Notes: a model not told the origin generated them from the sequence alone. DNA of 64,000 nt from Shewanella cutis (GCF_022410515.1 NZ_JACSDI010000024.1:1-64000), one strand, 5' to 3'. Shown: positions 44,338 through 54,012, counted from the first letter of the stretch. A program made the numbers and translations.

Positions 44338-45294
44338 CTAAATCGGGAGGCTAAACAACAACCGCCAAATATTTAAGCCATCACCGGTTCGATAGCTGAT
44401 GCCAATACGGTCAACTCCGAGCAGATCACCGCCTAAGGGCTTAGAAAATGCCAGTGTGGCACCAAACTCATAGCTTCCTGAAACGATTGTTTCATCCTCA
44501 GCATCTTGGCTAAAATCTAACGCATTGAAATACCAATAACCAACAGCGAATAACCTTGGCTGTATTTGGATATTCAACCATTGCCAACGGGGTGAGAGTC
44601 CAATATCAACCCCCGTTTGCAGCACAGCAAATTGGTCAGTTAACTCACCGACATGCTCGCTATAACCCGCAAATCGCAGTCTTGATACCCAAACACTGTC
44701 TTCACCTGCTAAGGTAAAATCATACAAGGTACTCACACCCGAGGCTAAAATAGCCACGTTTGTGTCAGTATCAAAATTCGTTCCAAAGCCCACATCAAGA
44801 TAGGCTTCCATTCGTGTATTTATCGATGCCTGCCAATGATGTTCAATCCCTGGCGTTATCGTCATGGTGCCAACCGAGGAAGGTAATTCGCCCTCGGTAA
44901 TATCCTTCGCCAAATAATCAAAAAAGCCAAAGGATAACGGTAACCGCAGCCAAGTTTGACTACTGTCATCCTTTAAAAAATCAAAGTTCAAGGGAATACT
45001 AACAACGGTGGCATTTTGATCAGCGGCTCGATATACCCCAGTCCCCAGATAACTACCAAAAGCATAAACAGAGTTAGGATTCTTTGTACCATCAATCGGC
45101 ATATCAGGACTGATATTCGACAACGCTGGGACAGACTGGGGGCTAAATGCGACTAAAGCTTGCGGGGGATTGAGGTTCGAAACAGGTGTTGTCGACGCCA
45201 GCAGTGGAAACATAATCCCCATTGACAGCGCCGAAATAGAATAGACATTAACAAATAACCGACTGAAAGTGATCTTCAATTTACGCAAACACAC
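44338..45294 (-). CDS. Solitary outer-membrane beta-barrel (autotransporter-barrel-like)
   Basis: 318 aa. N-terminal signal peptide with hydrophobic core about residues 15-33 (VYSISALSMGIMFPLLAS). The mature part is amphipathic beta throughout (LRLPLSFGFFDYLA, EHHWQASINTRMEAYLDVGFGTNF, WQWLNIQIQPRLFAVGYWYF) and ends NIWRLLFSLPI, a C-terminal aromatic-rich last strand. This pattern fits the solitary outer-membrane autotransporter-like barrel family reported from Vibrio and Shewanella. No passenger domain is visible. It is near ribA but reads the same way with a 43-nt gap, so a shared transcript is possible. Confidence 0.7.
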   Translation of the reverse strand: MCLRKLKITFSRLFVNVYSISALSMGIMFPLLASTTPVSNLNPPQALVAFSPQSVPALSNISPDMPIDGTKNPNSVYAFGSYLGTGVYRAADQNATVVSIPLNFDFLKDDSSQTWLRLPLSFGFFDYLAKDITEGELPSSVGTMTITPGIEHHWQASINTRMEAYLDVGFGTNFDTDTNVAILASGVSTLYDFTLAGEDSVWVSRLRFAGYSEHVGELTDQFAVLQTGVDIGLSPRWQWLNIQIQPRLFAVGYWYFNALDFSQDAEDETIVSGSYEFGATLAFSKPLGGDLLGVDRIGISYRTGDGLNIWRLLFSLPI

Positions 45295-45336
45295 CCTGAT
45301 TTGCTCTGCCTAATCGGTAAATAATGCCCCTAAAAA

Positions 45337-45948
45337 CTACTCTTCATCCGTAAAATGATACTCAGACATCATATGCCCAAGTTCGGTTGATTTCGTCTTT
45401 AAGTAAGCTTCATTGTAACGGTTTTTACCCACTTGCAGCGGTACTCGTTCAACAACCTCAATACCAATTTCTTTCATCGCTTTGACTTTGCGAGGATTAT
45501 TGGTCATTAAGCGTACGTGCTTCACACCAATTTTTTCAAGCATAGGCTGGATCATATCGTATTTACGCATATCCGCCGGAAAACCTAACTGCTCGTTCGC
45601 CTCAACCGTATTGGCGCCTTTATCCTGCAACTCATAGGCGCGGATCTTGTTTAGCAAACCAATACCACGGCCTTCTTGACGTAAATACAAGATAAACCCA
45701 CTGCCCGTTTCGGCAATATTTTGCATCGCCGTTTGTAGCTGGAAACCACAGTCACAGCGTAAGCTAAACAGGGCATCGCCGGTGAGACATTCTGAGTGAA
45801 TACGACCTAATACTGGTTCATCGCTACTTAGGGTGCCAAACGTGAGGGCAACATGCTCTTTGCCTGTTTCAGTATCTTCAAAACCGTGCATGGCAAAAAC
45901 GCCCCAAGGAGTGGGTAATTTTGACGTCGCGACATATTTTATCGACAT
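45337..45948 (-). CDS. ribA: GTP cyclohydrolase II
   Basis: 203 aa (E. coli 196). It opens GTP to the first committed riboflavin intermediate. Seen: RIHSECLTGDALFSLRCDCGFQL, which carries the three zinc Cys (near residues 55-68), RQEGRGIGLLNKIRAYELQD (catalytic Arg, Tyr region) near 90-110, and NNPRKVKAM near 153. Standalone RibA without the RibB half, as in enterics. The ATG at 45948 follows AGGTTAAGTC. Confidence 0.96.
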   Translation of the reverse strand: MSIKYVATSKLPTPWGVFAMHGFEDTETGKEHVALTFGTLSSDEPVLGRIHSECLTGDALFSLRCDCGFQLQTAMQNIAETGSGFILYLRQEGRGIGLLNKIRAYELQDKGANTVEANEQLGFPADMRKYDMIQPMLEKIGVKHVRLMTNNPRKVKAMKEIGIEVVERVPLQVGKNRYNEAYLKTKSTELGHMMSEYHFTDEE

Positions 45949-46210
45949 GACTTAACCTTAACGACAACTCTCATTCCATGAGACGGAAGGAACATCCATA
46001 AACAAAACAATGATGAGGCACTTAGCCTACGGAGCGCCTATTCTAAAGTGTTTTCAGCAATCACGAAATACTTTAGTAATTTAATCAACTACAAATCTAA
46101 GCATCATGCTAAATAGCACATCGGCTCAATCTGCAATCTGCCGATTCAAAGTGCTGCAAAATGGGTAAACAACCTATTTTGCAACCTATTGAATGAGTTA
46201 CAAATACAAC

Positions 46211-46567
46211 TTAAAACTTTGCTGGCGCAAAACCCGTTACTTCAGTTAAGCCCATTTCACGACCTAGAGCCGTCATGGGGTGCACAACCACTAAGCCTTT
46301 TACCGACTTTTTCAGTTGGCCCATATCAGCTTGCTCGGCTTTGGTTAACGCACGATGAAATGGCAAGTGCTGAATATCAACACCTTGCTTTTGCAATAAA
46401 CGTGACTGCTGGTTTTTAACGCTATTGATTTGCTTAGTGACAGCCTCAATCTCGCGTTTAAACTGCGCCACAATGACGACATCGCCACGTTGCTCTGCCG
46501 CCGCCAGTTTACGACGAAACTTATCTAACTTATCGTTAAGCTGCTGCAGTTCTTGCTTTAAATTCAT
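46211..46567 (-). CDS. yibL: YibL family ribosome-associated protein
   Basis: 118 aa (E. coli YibL 120). N-terminal coiled coil (LKQELQQLNDKLDKFRRKLAA) and the highly conserved C-terminal part LPFHRALTKAEQADMGQLKKSVKGLVVVHPMTALGREMGL, written here in parts: KAEQADMGQLKKSV and VVHPMTALGREMGLTE. YibL binds ribosomes in E. coli, function not settled. It stands alone. ATG 46567. Confidence 0.93.
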   Translation of the reverse strand: MNLKQELQQLNDKLDKFRRKLAAAEQRGDVVIVAQFKREIEAVTKQINSVKNQQSRLLQKQGVDIQHLPFHRALTKAEQADMGQLKKSVKGLVVVHPMTALGREMGLTEVTGFAPAKF

Positions 46568-46691
46568 TATTTTACCTTAAATTACTTTAGTGAGTCCCAA
46601 CCGATATTGACCTAATCTTTGGCCTGTTTTCTGGGTCACTGTGTCAAGGTGTGGGATTATAACAGCAAGTTAGCGATCCTCGTTACCGCTT

Positions 46692-47153
46692 TTATAAGAA
46701 ACGGATCACCTGATTACTGCTACCTCGATATGGGAGACTCGGATCGGCAAGGTTTTGCTCAAATTTGCCGTCCACCAGCACATCAACATACTTGAGCACC
46801 ACGCGTTGCTCATCGCTCAGGTCATCCCATACATAGCCAGTCCACAGCCAAATATCTTTACCGGGACATTCAGCTTTAACGCGTTTAACAAGCGCTAATA
46901 TTCCCTCAAGATTGGCGGGTAACAGTGGATCACCACCAGAGAGTGATAGACCACGGCGCACGATCCGCAGATCCTGTAAATCCGCAATGATATTATCTTC
47001 CATTGCCTTATCAAATAAATGGCCTGAGCGCACATCCCAAGTACTTTGATTATAGCAACCACGGCATTGGTGCTCACAACCAGAAACAAACAAGGTCGCC
47101 CGAGTACCGGGGCCGTTAACCACATCAACGGGATAATATTGCTGATAGTTCAT
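46692..47153 (-). CDS. nrdG: Anaerobic ribonucleotide reductase activating protein
   Basis: 153 aa (E. coli 154) from the ATG at 47153 (MNYQQYYPVDVVNGPGTRAT); the longer open frame to 47204 is not supported. Radical SAM enzyme: CEHQCRGCYNQSTWDV holds the CxxxCxxC cluster site (Cys near 26, 30, 33). It uses S-adenosylmethionine and an iron-sulfur cluster to make the glycyl radical on NrdD. It lies downstream of nrdD with 114 nt between the genes, and ends in VLVDGKFEQNLADPSLPYRGSSNQ, standard for NrdG. Confidence 0.96.
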   Translation of the reverse strand: MNYQQYYPVDVVNGPGTRATLFVSGCEHQCRGCYNQSTWDVRSGHLFDKAMEDNIIADLQDLRIVRRGLSLSGGDPLLPANLEGILALVKRVKAECPGKDIWLWTGYVWDDLSDEQRVVLKYVDVLVDGKFEQNLADPSLPYRGSSNQVIRFL

Positions 47154-47267
47154 TGCATAATACCGATACGAAATACAGTGAGCGCCAGACTGGCTAAAGA
47201 TCAAAGCACAGACCTCTCCTAAGCGACTGTGCTATATCAGTGTAACAAAGGTAACAAGGCAAAAGTG

Positions 47268-49385
47268 TTACAAGTGTTTAATCCTGCGCTTCACTTCTTC
47301 TTGCTTACCATGGTTAAAGGGTCTGGCATCGGGGCTACCTAAGTAACCACACACACGGCGGGTTACTGATACCCTGCTCGGCTCATGGTTGCCGCATTTA
47401 GGACAAGTGAATCCTTTACTCGTACAGCTAAACTCCCCCGTAAAACCGCAATCATAGCATTCGTCAATCGGCGTGTTAGTGCCGTAGTAAGGCACACGGC
47501 TATAACTGTAATCCCAAACATTTTCGAGTGCTTCAATATTGTGCTGCATATTGGGGTATTCGCCGTAGCAGATAAAGCCGCCATTGGCAATGGCAGGATA
47601 CGGCTGCTCGAAATCGATTTTATCGTAAGGATTCACCCGTTTTTCCACATCCAAGTGGAAGCTATTAGTGTAATAACCCTTATCTGTGACACCCGCGACC
47701 ACACCAAACTGACGTGCATCGAGCTTACAAAAACGACTACAGAGACTCTCACTAGGCGTACTGTAAAGGCTAAAACCATAACCCGTTTCGGCCTTCCACG
47801 CGTCGGTCGCCGCTTTGAGATACGCAACTATCGCTACGGCTTTCTCCCTGAGCTGTCCATTATCAAACACATGGTTTTCAGTGCCATAGAGTGCATTAAT
47901 GGTTTCGTGTAAACCAATATAGCCTAACGAAATCGATGCACGACCATTTTTAAAGATTTGAGCGATATCATCGTCGGCACGCAGGCGCACACCGCAGGCG
48001 CCTTCCATATATAAAATGGGTGCGACTCTGGCTTTAACGCCATTTAACCGTTCGATGCGGGTGTCTAATGCGCGGCGGGCAAGCAATAGGCGCTCATCTA
48101 AAATACGATAAAACTCAGCCTCATCACCTTTAGCCTCGAGGGCAACACGGGGCAAGTTTAAGCTGACAACGCCAAGGTTATTGCGCCCTTCATGCACGAG
48201 TTCACCGTTTTCTTTATAGGAGCCTAAAAAGCTACGGCAGCCCATAGGAGTTTTAAATGACCCCGTCACTTTTTCGACTTGCTCGTAGTTCAAAATATCC
48301 GGATACATCCGCATCGTAGCGCATTTGAGTGCCAGTTGTTTTACATCGTAATTGCAATCGCCGACTTTGTGGTTAATGCCATCACGGATAGCAAACACCA
48401 ATTTAGGAAACACCGCTGTCTTACGATTTTTACCTAAGCCCGCCATGCGGACTTTCAGCATCGATTGCTGAATTAAACGCGACTCCCACGAGGTTCCTAG
48501 CCCAAAACCAAAAGTCACAAACGGGGTTTGTCCATTGGCTGTATGCAAGGTATTGACTTCGTACTCAAGGGACTGGAAAGCATCATGGCATTCTTTTTCA
48601 GTCTGCGCGGTAGCGTAAGCTTTAGCATCTTTAATCTGCCAATTCAGCGCCACTTGATAATGCTTGTCATAACTCTTGGCCACAAAAGGCGCTAACACTT
48701 CGTCAATACGGTTAATGGTCGTACCGCCATAAATATGGCTTGCTACTTGGGCAATAATTTGTGCCGTTACAGCTGTAGCCGTTGAGATAGATTTAGGGGT
48801 TTCAATTTCGGCATTGCCCATCTTAAAACCGTGGGTCAACATGCCCGCCAAATCAATCAACATACAGTTGAACATCGGGAAAAACGGCGAGTAATCGAGA
48901 TCGTGATAGTGGATCTCACCCATTTCGTGGGCGGCCACTACATCCTTAGGCAAAATATGGCTCTTGGCGTAATGCTTGGCGACAATTCCCGCGAGTAAAT
49001 CTCGCTGAGTTGGGATGACTTTAGAATCTTTATTGGCGTTTTCATTTAACAGAGCGGCATTACTTTGCTCGACTAAGCCACGAATTTCTAAGTTGAGTTT
49101 GCTCGTAGCATCGCGACAAATATCCCTGTCGTGGCGATATTCAATGTAGACCCTTGCTAATGACTTGTAGGGGCCTTCCATCAATAGGTTTTCAACCGCA
49201 TCCTGTAAATGGTGGATCTCAACTTCAGCCATATTCGCCACTCGCGCGCTCACACAAGCGGCTACCGTCGCGGCATAATCTGCATCCTCTATTCCAACCG
49301 AGTTTGCAGCGGCGATCACTGCATCTCTTATCCTTGTTTCATCAAAAGGTGTGCGGCAACCATCCCGCTTGATCACGACCGGCAT
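47268..49385 (-). CDS. nrdD: Anaerobic ribonucleoside-triphosphate reductase
   Basis: 705 aa. ATP-cone at residues about 3-92 (VIKRDGCRTPFDETRI), large catalytic alpha/beta barrel, a C-terminal four-Cys zinc site (CYDCGFTGEF and CPKCGNHE) and the glycyl radical loop RRVCGYLGSPDARPFNHGKQEEV with the radical Gly near residue 680. It reduces NTPs to dNTPs without oxygen, using formate. Followed by nrdG. NrdR and EtrA/FNR-like sites lie upstream at 49418-49506. Confidence 0.97.
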   Translation of the reverse strand: MPVVIKRDGCRTPFDETRIRDAVIAAANSVGIEDADYAATVAACVSARVANMAEVEIHHLQDAVENLLMEGPYKSLARVYIEYRHDRDICRDATSKLNLEIRGLVEQSNAALLNENANKDSKVIPTQRDLLAGIVAKHYAKSHILPKDVVAAHEMGEIHYHDLDYSPFFPMFNCMLIDLAGMLTHGFKMGNAEIETPKSISTATAVTAQIIAQVASHIYGGTTINRIDEVLAPFVAKSYDKHYQVALNWQIKDAKAYATAQTEKECHDAFQSLEYEVNTLHTANGQTPFVTFGFGLGTSWESRLIQQSMLKVRMAGLGKNRKTAVFPKLVFAIRDGINHKVGDCNYDVKQLALKCATMRMYPDILNYEQVEKVTGSFKTPMGCRSFLGSYKENGELVHEGRNNLGVVSLNLPRVALEAKGDEAEFYRILDERLLLARRALDTRIERLNGVKARVAPILYMEGACGVRLRADDDIAQIFKNGRASISLGYIGLHETINALYGTENHVFDNGQLREKAVAIVAYLKAATDAWKAETGYGFSLYSTPSESLCSRFCKLDARQFGVVAGVTDKGYYTNSFHLDVEKRVNPYDKIDFEQPYPAIANGGFICYGEYPNMQHNIEALENVWDYSYSRVPYYGTNTPIDECYDCGFTGEFSCTSKGFTCPKCGNHEPSRVSVTRRVCGYLGSPDARPFNHGKQEEVKRRIKHL

Positions 49386-49417
49386 TGTTCAGTTCCTCTC
49401 CATCCTGATTAAAATTA

Positions 49418-49464
49418 ACACTACATATAGTGATTTGATAATCAATAAACACAATATGTAGGCA
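49418..49464 (-). promoter_or_regulatory. Two NrdR-like boxes upstream of nrdDG
   Basis: ACACTACATATAGTGA (49418-49433) and ACACAATATGTAGGCA (49449-49464) lie 31 bp apart, matching the 16-bp NrdR box pattern (ACACWAYATMTWGTGT) and its usual three-turn spacing. The boxes are 33 and 64 bp upstream of the nrdD start. Confidence 0.75.
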
Positions 49465-49492
49465 ATTAGGCGACATCGACACCTAAAATTCC

Positions 49493-49506
49493 ATGATCCA
49501 GATCAT
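49493..49506 (-). promoter_or_regulatory. EtrA/FNR-like site upstream of nrdD
   Basis: ATGATCCAGATCAT matches the FNR half-sites TTGAT-N4-ATCAA in eight of ten bases, with a symmetric T-to-A change at both outer positions. It is 108 bp upstream of the nrdD start, behind the NrdR boxes, where an anaerobic activator would sit. Confidence 0.5.
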
Positions 49507-49689
49507 GATTTATCGGATGGATAAAAAGAACAAATAAGAACTGCTGCCAAGCCCAATGATCTCAGTTTTAAGCCTTGACCTCGACGCGAAAGCAAGATAG
49601 CGGCGCTAAATGGAAGGATTTAACAACACTAAGGGCTATGATGCTAAAAATCAAAACCCTTTGTTTTGACGTAGAAAAAATAGCAAGGC

Positions 49690-50370
49690 TTAACGCTTAG
49701 CCAAAGCAAGATAACTGCTTAATTGCCCCTGCGCCGATTGCTGCAGTCCCATTGATGAAGCCACTTGCATGGTCGATTTGAGACCTTGCCATAATCGTTT
49801 TTGGCTGTCGCTCATGGTGGGATTACTATTCAAATAATCCGTTAATTGACCAAACACTTTAGTTGCCTTTTGCGCCAAAACGGGCGAATGGGCATCATCC
49901 ATATTCTTCAGCACATTTTTAGCCTCAACTAAGGTACTGATCATCGGGCTGTTTGGCGACTTTTCAGCCAAGGACTTTAACTCATCGTCGATAAAATCCT
50001 GCAAAGACTGCTTATTGGGGTTTTGACTCGGCACAGTAATGCCGTTTTGCGAAAGGCGTTCAACTTGGGCATCAGAAAGAATGCCGTCCTTTTGAAGCCG
50101 CGACACTAGCGCAGGGATATCCGCCACACTAAATTTGCCATCGGCAAAAAAGTCTTTCGACATGGCCTGAATTTTTTGTGCCCGCACTGCCCGAGGTGAC
50201 AGCGCAATCTCATCACTCGGTTTAGTGTCAGTCTTTGAGGGTTCCTTTGTGGATGAGTTTGCATCCGTGCTCGGCTCGGTTTTACCCGTATCTGTCTTCT
50301 TGCTATTAAGGCCATAGGCTTCAGCAGCATTGCTGCGATTAAGATTAAGGGTATTTAAGAGAGAATTCAT
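49690..50370 (-). CDS. Unknown protein with Ser/Thr/Lys-rich linker
   Basis: 226 aa if started at the ATG at 50370; the frame is open to 50415. N-terminal 55 residues are low complexity (NSKKTDTGKTEPSTDANSST), then DEIALSPRAVRAQKI, then a predicted helical region with EF-hand-free short repeats (FADGKFSVADIPALVSRLQKDGILSDAQVERL). No signal peptide, no membrane segment. Not recognised. Its N-terminal plan (short MNxxLNxLN start, disordered linker, then an I-[AN]-[LI]-S-x-[KR] segment) is similar to the protein encoded at 43822. Confidence 0.65.
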   Translation of the reverse strand: MNSLLNTLNLNRSNAAEAYGLNSKKTDTGKTEPSTDANSSTKEPSKTDTKPSDEIALSPRAVRAQKIQAMSKDFFADGKFSVADIPALVSRLQKDGILSDAQVERLSQNGITVPSQNPNKQSLQDFIDDELKSLAEKSPNSPMISTLVEAKNVLKNMDDAHSPVLAQKATKVFGQLTDYLNSNPTMSDSQKRLWQGLKSTMQVASSMGLQQSAQGQLSSYLALAKR

Positions 50371-50482
50371 CGTCAATAATTCGGCGTCTAATACTGAGTG
50401 GCGTTTATAAAGCAAAAACTAAGCCAATCAAGCATTAGCTAGCTTTACTTCGCGAGTATCAGATGCATTCGTCCTACCGAAT

Positions 50483-51430
50483 TTAATCTTTCCAAATGGC
50501 AGCTTCAATCAAATGTGCCACTTTTGCCACGGCGGCCTCTCCTGCTGCGATGGCTTCAGCTGCTCGATGGAACTCCATGGTGCCGATATTCGCGACTTCA
50601 GGTACGATGCAGATATCAGGCGGATCCCCCATTAAACGCGCACGTTTATGTCGCTGTTCTAAAATTCCCATCGACTGTGACATTACCGCAATCATGCCTG
50701 GGTTAGATTTAGTTCCAAGGGAAAACTTGTCGGTTAAGTTACTGACATATTCCCGCCCTCGGGCGAATAAATCCATAAAGCCGGTTTCTTGGCGCGCAGG
50801 CATCTCCGTGTCTTCTTTTGTTGCCCGGTGACTGGTCATATTGACAGGCAAAACTTGTAATCGACCAGAGTGAAAACCATGCAAATCAACAGCAATGACA
50901 ATATCAACACCCATTGCTCGGCTCACTGAAACTGGAACAGGATTAACCACTGCGCCATCAACTAACCAACGTTCACCTTGGCGAACTGGCGCTAATATTC
51001 CTGGCATAGAGCAAGAAGCCCGAACAGCTTGGCGTAAGTCACCATGACGGAACCAGATTTCCTGTCCTGAATAAAGATCAGTGGCAATTGCTGCAAAGGG
51101 ATATTCTAAATCCTCAATATTGACATCACCAATGCGCGACTGCAGTACATCGAACACTTTTTCGCCGCCAATCAGTCCACCTTTACGCCAACGGATATCC
51201 ATCAGCCCCAACACATCCCAACTGGAGAAACTGCGCACCCACTCTTCAAGCTCGGCTAAATGATTATGAGCATACGCTGCGCCCACCAAAGCACCGACAG
51301 AGCAACCTGCCACCTTATCAGGTTTAATTCCCATCGCCGCAAGTCCGTTTAGCACACCAATATGCGCCCAACCTTTTGCAGCGCCACTGCCTAATGCGAT
51401 GCCGATTGTCGGAGTAGTCCCCTTGCCCAT
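50483..51430 (-). CDS. Patatin-like phospholipase (RssA family)
   Basis: 315 aa. Seen: IGIALGSGAAKGWAHIGVLNGL (oxyanion-loop Gly-rich motif, GSGAAKG) at residues 10-30, the nucleophile Ser in GCSVGALVGAAYA near 43 (GxSxG), and the catalytic Asp in WLVDGAVVNPVPVS near 165 (DGA/G). This Ser-Asp dyad is typical of bacterial patatins such as RssA and YchK. Lipid substrate not established. It has no signal peptide. Confidence 0.92.
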   Translation of the reverse strand: MGKGTTPTIGIALGSGAAKGWAHIGVLNGLAAMGIKPDKVAGCSVGALVGAAYAHNHLAELEEWVRSFSSWDVLGLMDIRWRKGGLIGGEKVFDVLQSRIGDVNIEDLEYPFAAIATDLYSGQEIWFRHGDLRQAVRASCSMPGILAPVRQGERWLVDGAVVNPVPVSVSRAMGVDIVIAVDLHGFHSGRLQVLPVNMTSHRATKEDTEMPARQETGFMDLFARGREYVSNLTDKFSLGTKSNPGMIAVMSQSMGILEQRHKRARLMGDPPDICIVPEVANIGTMEFHRAAEAIAAGEAAVAKVAHLIEAAIWKD

Positions 51431-52048
51431 TATAATTTCCCTTAATAAATCGATGATTTGAAGAAGCTAAGTACTTTCCAGAGTGCAGTAAGCCATTAGA
51501 CAACACTATTCGTTATTATTACTAGGACGTATTGAGGTTTCTAGGGTATTTTTACAGAGATTGGCTTTAGCGTTTATCTAAGTAAAAGTCCATGCTGTGT
51601 GGTTATTCGACATAAACGAACGATAAGATAACACTGTAAAAAGCCCCCCCAAATCCAGTTCGAAGGGTTCATCTGTCAATTCTCTCTTTCACAACAACAG
51701 CTCGCCATAGGATTGCAATAGCGACATGTCACTCATCGTTTTGTGAGCATGCACTTGTCTTAACGCACGCAACCGAATCAGGAAATATCAACACGCCCTC
51801 GTGATTACCTTCATTTATACATTTAACGATCGCATAGAAAATCATGGCTCAGTGACAACAAGGTCACTTTTTATCCTCTCAGTTCAGAGTCAATTCAGTT
51901 AAAGATGATCTCAAAGACAAATACATCGATTGATGTATGCCACACAAATATGCGGCTATTTAGATGATTCCGTAAGATAATGCCTGATCAAGATAGCTGA
52001 CCATAGTGATTTAGCGCTATAATCTGCCCTCACTCAGATTTAGGGGAT
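51431..52048. other. Long intergenic stretch, nothing recognised
   Basis: 618 nt between divergent genes (patatin-like, minus; DEAD-box helicase, plus). It is A/T-rich, contains a 7-C run near 51646-51653, and should hold both promoters and perhaps a helicase leader. No ORF with a credible start and no RNA gene was identified. Confidence 0.5.
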
Positions 52049-53404
52049 ATGCCTTTGCAGTTTACTGATTTTTCTCTGGACCAGCGTCTGTTACAAAGCT
52101 TAAAGCATATGGGGATTGCAACCCCAACCGCCATCCAGGAACAAGCCTTACCTATCGCCTTGGCAGGTAAAGATTTAATGGCATCATCAAAGACAGGGTC
52201 AGGCAAGACCTTGGCGTTTTTGCTGCCAGCATTGCAAAGGGTTATCTCCACCCGCGCCCTCAGTAAGCGCGATCCTAGAGTATTAATTTTATTACCGACC
52301 CGCGAATTGGCCCATCAGGTTTATAGCCAGTTACGTCTACTGGTTGCTAACACCCAATATAAGGCGATTAGTGTATTGGGTGGCGAAAACTTTAACGATC
52401 AAGCCAAAGCACTAGCAAAGGAGCCACATTTTATTGTGGCAACGCCTGGGCGAATCGCCGATCATTTAGAACAAAAAAATTTATTTCTCAATGGATTAGA
52501 ACTATTAATCCTCGATGAAGCCGACCGCATGTTGGATTTAGGCTTTGCGCCACAGTTAAAAGCTATCAACGAGGCAGCCGATCATAAACGTCGTCAGACC
52601 TTAATGTTCTCAGCAACGTTAGATCATAGTGAAATCAATGAGATTGCTGCAGCGTTACTCAAGAATCCATTACATGTTGCGATTGGCACTGCTCACGCTG
52701 AACATCAGGATATTTCGCAGCGGATTTATTTGTGCGATCACTTAGATCACAAAGAGGCCCTACTCAATCGTTTGCTTAGCGATGAGTCACACAAACAAGT
52801 GATCATTTTTACCGCCACCCGTGCCGATACAGAACGTTTAGCCGCAAAACTCTCGGCTCAAGGGTTTGCGACCGCCGCTTTGAGTGGCGAGTTAAAACAA
52901 GCGGCACGTAATCAGATCATGGACCAATTTGCCCGTGGCCAACAGCAAATACTGGTAACCACAGATGTGGCATCCCGAGGCTTAGATTTACTCAATGTCT
53001 CATTGGTTATCAACTTCGACATGCCTAAATTTGCTGAAGAATATGTCCACCGCATTGGCCGTACCGGCCGTGCTGGTGCAAAAGGTGATGCTATATCCTT
53101 AGTTGGGCCGAAGGATTGGGATAACTTTAAAAAAGTACAACTTTTCTTAAGAAAAACCTTTGAAATCAGTGTAATTAAAGGTCTCGAACCTAAATTTACC
53201 GGTTTAAAAGATAAGCCAAAGTCCGTCGCGACTAAAGGTGTGATCAAGGCAAACACAAAGGGTAAATCTAAGCCCAAGTCGAACATCGTTAAAGCAGCGC
53301 CATCACGTGATAAACGCTTTATCACGGGTATTGATGTCGGTGATGCACCAATGCGCAAAAAACCTAAGGCACAGCAGCTGCAAGAGAGTGACGACGAGAT
53401 CTGA
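52049..53404 (+). CDS. DEAD-box ATP-dependent RNA helicase
   Basis: 451 aa. Seen in order: Q motif (FSLDQRLLQSLKHMGIATPTAIQ), motif I ASSKTGSGKTLA near 48, Ia PTRELAHQV, motif II VLDEADRMLD-type (LILDEADRMLDLG) near 157, motif III SATLDHSE, then the C-terminal RecA domain with TTDVASRGLDLLN, and motif VI YVHRIGRTGRAG near 338. Basic Lys-rich tail (about 395-451) likely binds RNA. Such helicases help ribosome assembly or RNA decay; the exact orthologue (SrmB, RhlE, DbpA-like) is not assigned. The ATG at 52049 follows AGGGGA. Confidence 0.95.
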   Translation: MPLQFTDFSLDQRLLQSLKHMGIATPTAIQEQALPIALAGKDLMASSKTGSGKTLAFLLPALQRVISTRALSKRDPRVLILLPTRELAHQVYSQLRLLVANTQYKAISVLGGENFNDQAKALAKEPHFIVATPGRIADHLEQKNLFLNGLELLILDEADRMLDLGFAPQLKAINEAADHKRRQTLMFSATLDHSEINEIAAALLKNPLHVAIGTAHAEHQDISQRIYLCDHLDHKEALLNRLLSDESHKQVIIFTATRADTERLAAKLSAQGFATAALSGELKQAARNQIMDQFARGQQQILVTTDVASRGLDLLNVSLVINFDMPKFAEEYVHRIGRTGRAGAKGDAISLVGPKDWDNFKKVQLFLRKTFEISVIKGLEPKFTGLKDKPKSVATKGVIKANTKGKSKPKSNIVKAAPSRDKRFITGIDVGDAPMRKKPKAQQLQESDDEI

Positions 53405-53518
53405 AAATAACGCAAAAGATGGCTCAAGTCCGTCATACTTGGGCTCTTAAAATCCATGTTTCGCTGGAGTCATTCTACCGGCGATACATAAACAATTTGA
53501 AATAGTTAAAGGTGTAAC

Positions 53519-53956
53519 ATGCGAATTTGTGGTGTTGAATTAAAAGGTGGCGAAGCCATCATCAGTCTGCTCAGCTACGAAGGGGAAACCTTCAACGTAC
53601 CCAGCTGCCGTAAAGTGTCTTTTAGCATTGCCCAGTCAGCATCTACGGAGGCAATTCGTGAATTTCACTTTGCTTTCCATAAGTTAATGGAAGATTACAA
53701 GGTCGATGAAATTGTGATTATTGAGCGTGAGCAAAAAGGCAAGCTGGCCGGTTCTGCCACCAGCTTTAAGCTCGAAGCGGCAATCCAATTGGGCGATGTG
53801 CCTGTGACCTTGTTATCACCCGTTGCGATTAAAGAACAAAACAAGCGTAATCCACCACATGTCGACTTCGACACCTTGGATTTAAAACGTTTCCAACAGC
53901 CCGCCTTCGAGGCAGCCTACGCTCAGCAAAATCGCCATATTTTTGGTAAAGCTTAA
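53519..53956 (+). CDS. DUF3010 family protein
   Basis: 145 aa. Starts MRICGVELKGGEAIISLLSYEG and ends with QQNRHIFGKA, in keeping with the short DUF3010 proteins found in Shewanella and Vibrio. The fold looks RNase H-like (GVELKGG strand start, VDEIVIIEREQKGKLAG near 60-75 with acidic residues), but no catalytic role is proven. Cytoplasmic. Spaced 114 nt after the helicase. Confidence 0.85.
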   Translation: MRICGVELKGGEAIISLLSYEGETFNVPSCRKVSFSIAQSASTEAIREFHFAFHKLMEDYKVDEIVIIEREQKGKLAGSATSFKLEAAIQLGDVPVTLLSPVAIKEQNKRNPPHVDFDTLDLKRFQQPAFEAAYAQQNRHIFGKA

Positions 53957-54012
53957 ACGCTCTTGCTTGGCGCTATCGCTTAGCGCCAAGCCTGTTATGT
54001 GCAACAAGAATC

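Noticed and set aside
46189..46419. Plus-strand open frame opposite yibL.
   Set aside because: yibL on the minus strand shows strong family conservation; the opposite frame has no ribosome binding site or known motif.
51640..51655. Run of C residues near the patatin gene promoter.
   Set aside because: A seven-base C tract could be phase-variable, but it is not inside a gene and nothing places it in a promoter spacer.
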